Shown: positions 62,079-64,000 of the stretch, one piece after another
How the letters are laid out: every line of letters begins with the position of its first letter
How positions within the stretch are numbered: position 1 is the stretch's first letter
From: Rusavskia elegans
Taxonomy: Eukaryota; Ascomycota; Lecanoromycetes; Teloschistales; Teloschistaceae
Direction of reading: 5' to 3'
DNA: 64,000 nucleotides
Assembly (NCBI GenBank): GCA_011316305.1
Contig: SAUG01000007.1
Span: forward strand, 1 to 64,000
Translations under genes and position numbers: made by a program
The notes under the pieces: model-generated
What the model saw: only the letters and a program-made list of their open reading frames with translations
Told to the model about the DNA's origin: nothing
Database searches by the model: none

Positions 62079-63860
62079 TTAGGGCGACACGGAGGAGATA
62101 TTGAGGTAATCACCGTAGAGCGCACTTTTCGTCTGAATTTGCAAGCTAGCGGGTTTGAGGGAATTTCCCATATGCTGCACTGATACGGGGAATTCCCCTA
62201 GTAGTCTTTGAATGGGAAAAGAGCCAGACCCCGAATGAGGAGGGTATGTGGGAAGTACAGCAGAGGCTGCGTAGCGATCTTCCTGTGACTGACGAGACGT
62301 CGTGAAAAATGCTGGGGTGAAAGCATCTGCACTCTGGGCTTCCCAGACACAATGTGTTGTCTGTATTGGCTGGTGCAAAATATACGACACCATCATCTGG
62401 TTCAAAAGCTCCTCGTATCGCTGTAAAGATAGTGGACATCATTGACTTCTGACATAATGCCAAGGTACCAGACTACCCGTTGACGGATCCTTATTCCTCC
62501 GCGGCGTTTGTTCGACTCAAGTCTCAATCGAGGTATTAATCACCCAACTTGCCAGGCAACGATGTATATCTCCGAGAAGGACTGGGCGAATGATCCAAGG
62601 TGTCCGCAGATATAGAATTGAGCCTCAATGCCATAGATATAACATGACACTAAGTCCGATGCGATACGCTGGCAGGGTATTTGATCTGTACGACCGTCAA
62701 AGTATCCAGTGCCCAATCCACCAACGCATGTGATAGATATAATATAACCAGATCATGTCAAGAATCATAACCACGATTTCCGTAGGTAGAGAAGATCCAG
62801 CCGGTCCTGATCTGATACATAGTGAGTACAAGTGTGGCGGAATTAGAAGGTATCTACAAGGGGCTCATCGTACCAGAGCATTAGACATTTCAACACATCG
62901 CGTCCAGCCACTCTTAGACTATCCAAATATATTCTTCTCTGCGCCTCGAGTTCGCTTTCTCTTCTGTCCCATATTTTGCCGCCAATTTGAAGACGTGTTG
63001 TAGCGTCGACTCGGAGCTCTAATGTCGTGTAATCCAGACAACCGTCGAGCAAGCGTGCCATGGAATATGCCGCTGAGTATTGTAGTAAAAGCTCGTTTGA
63101 GGGTTTCCTGAAGCTGGCCTCGAGAGAGATGCTGCTCGCCCTGGGATGTCATGTTGTCCGTTGCTATCAGGAAAAACTAGAAAGATGTAACGGTTGCAAG
63201 AAATCTTCGTCATTCGTGTAGCTATCCTTTACTTAAGGCTGAGCAAGGGGGTCGTACGACGCCGTACGACGTTGGCATTGGTTACACATACTTGAGCAGG
63301 TTTACCGACGCGAATAAAGTACTCGGGTGTTGAGGAGTAGGAAAGCTTCAATTGAGCAAAGTGCATACCACCCACCATAATCCCGGAAATCTTCTCATCC
63401 CCAGACTCACACATGATCCATACTCATGAACGGATTTAATTGATGACTGGCTGAGTATGTTTCACACATATCCGACTGCATCTCATCCGCAAAAATCTCC
63501 AAAGCTGCTGTGTTCTCAATCCAATCCATCCAAGATTCACTACATGATGCATCTAGGTTCGGACTGTGACGATGATAAAGAAACCCACCTTAGAACCTGA
63601 ATCTCAGTTATCTCCAGGCCATTGGTCAATGAAGGAACGGTACAACTATGAAGGCATCGTTGTCTCGGGTTTCCGTTGTTTTGCCTTCTTGATCCGACAT
63701 TCTGAACCCATTTTCTTCCGGGAAATTGGCAATAAAGCTGTAGAATCCCGTAGCATTCGTATGGAAATAGAGCGAATCTCCGCTAATCGTAATGAGGGGC
63801 GCACAACATCCGGACCTCGATCTTGAATTTCGTTCCATCAATTGCTCAAATATCACTGTA
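62079..63860 (-). CDS. Probable multi-exon gene of unknown function (model unresolved)
   Basis: Several minus-strand blocks have coding-like composition in consistent order: CCAPLITISGDSLYFHTNAT and GFYSFIANFPEENGF (about 63800-63690), ISGIMVGGMHFAQLKLSYSS followed by TPEYFIRVGKPAQ (63390-63290, followed by a GTATGT donor), ASFRKPSNELLLQYSAAYSM and RLLDGCLDYTTLELRVDATT with WDRRESELEAQRRIYLDSLR (63120-62860), AQFYICGHLGSFAQS (about 62625-62580), and QRYEELLNQMMVSYILHQPI, QTTHCVWEAQSADAF to LNISSVSP stop (62427-62079). Exon borders between blocks are not all fixed, and I do not recognise a domain. An introner-like fragment lies before the last block. It could be a real gene or a decaying one. 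Confidence 0.4.
62428..62590 (-). repeat. Decayed introner-like sequence
   Basis: On the minus strand: TTCTCGGAG near the putative donor (about 62584-62576), then CCTGGCAAGTTGGG and TAATACCTCGATTGAGACTT, matching the SET-gene introner (CTGGCAAGCAGGG, TACCTCGATTGACA). The end CTATCTTTACAG is a possible acceptor at about 62428, directly before a coding-like block. Confidence 0.5.
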
Positions 63861-64000
63861 CGAGCGTAGATTGAATGGGGTAATGGCCATGGTAGTGATA
63901 CGGAACGGAAACTAATGGACGGGATAAATTTGTTGACATATCCTGGCTGGTGCCATGGAAAAGAAAATGATTGAAAGATATGGGTGAAACAGCCCTGACG

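Overview
The window is nuclear DNA of a filamentous ascomycete. The genes are intron-bearing (mostly 45-80 nt introns with GTAAGT/GTACGT-type donors and CTAAC/CTGAC branch points), they lie on both strands without operons, and the proteins are fungal (Kei1, Egt1 fusion, Pir-type wall proteins, flavodoxin-containing sulfite reductase beta subunit, mitochondrial Rpo41). A family of near-identical long introns (introner-like elements) points to Dothideomycetes, probably Mycosphaerellales/Capnodiales-like. That placement is inference from known introner distribution, not from a search.

Layout. 0-5 kb: a 33-G run, then a large disordered fungal protein (-). 5.5-10.7 kb: a frameshifted SnoaL-like relic, KEI1 (+), and a divergent pair YPT6 (-) and NOP53 (+). 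11-15.3 kb: a Pir-repeat wall protein with a GPI-type tail in a shifted frame, and a GILT-like secreted thiol reductase. 16-20.7 kb: the 1532-residue sulfite reductase beta subunit. 20.7-22.6 kb: no gene seen. 22.6-25.9 kb: divergent aldehyde dehydrogenase (-) and MDR oxidoreductase (+), followed by a ~0.7 kb pure CTC triplet tract. 27.5-31.8 kb: mitochondrial RNA polymerase. 32.7-36.7 kb: two hypothetical proteins with TPR-like helical regions. 37.3-43.2 kb: scavenger decapping enzyme, a ~0.56 kb TIR element, and two conserved fungal proteins of unknown role. 44-47.8 kb: a complete 12-exon egt1 (ergothioneine synthase). 48-54.6 kb: an F-box scrap, a classical Pir protein, a small secreted protein, an inverted minisatellite array, and an orphan gene with three introners. 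57.4-60.5 kb: a SET-domain protein and ESF2. 60.5-64 kb: relics and one unresolved multi-exon gene.

The most notable content is the introner family: eight clear copies between 44.2 and 58.2 kb, each an exact sense-strand intron whose removal keeps the reading frame. Their two ends are imperfect inverted repeats of each other (TTTCGGAG near the donor, CTCCGAAA near the acceptor), which suggests descent from, or mobilisation as, a small TIR DNA element. There are also a dispersed ~150-200 bp repeat family (four copies), a TIR element with telomere-like motifs, near-duplicate short introns within egt1, and a probable GC-AG intron.

Functionally, most intact genes are housekeeping: ribosome biogenesis (NOP53, ESF2), Golgi traffic and sphingolipid synthesis (YPT6, KEI1), mRNA cap turnover (DcpS), mitochondrial transcription (RPO41) and sulfur metabolism (sulfite reductase supplies the cysteine that Egt1 uses). 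They do not form an obvious biosynthetic cluster.
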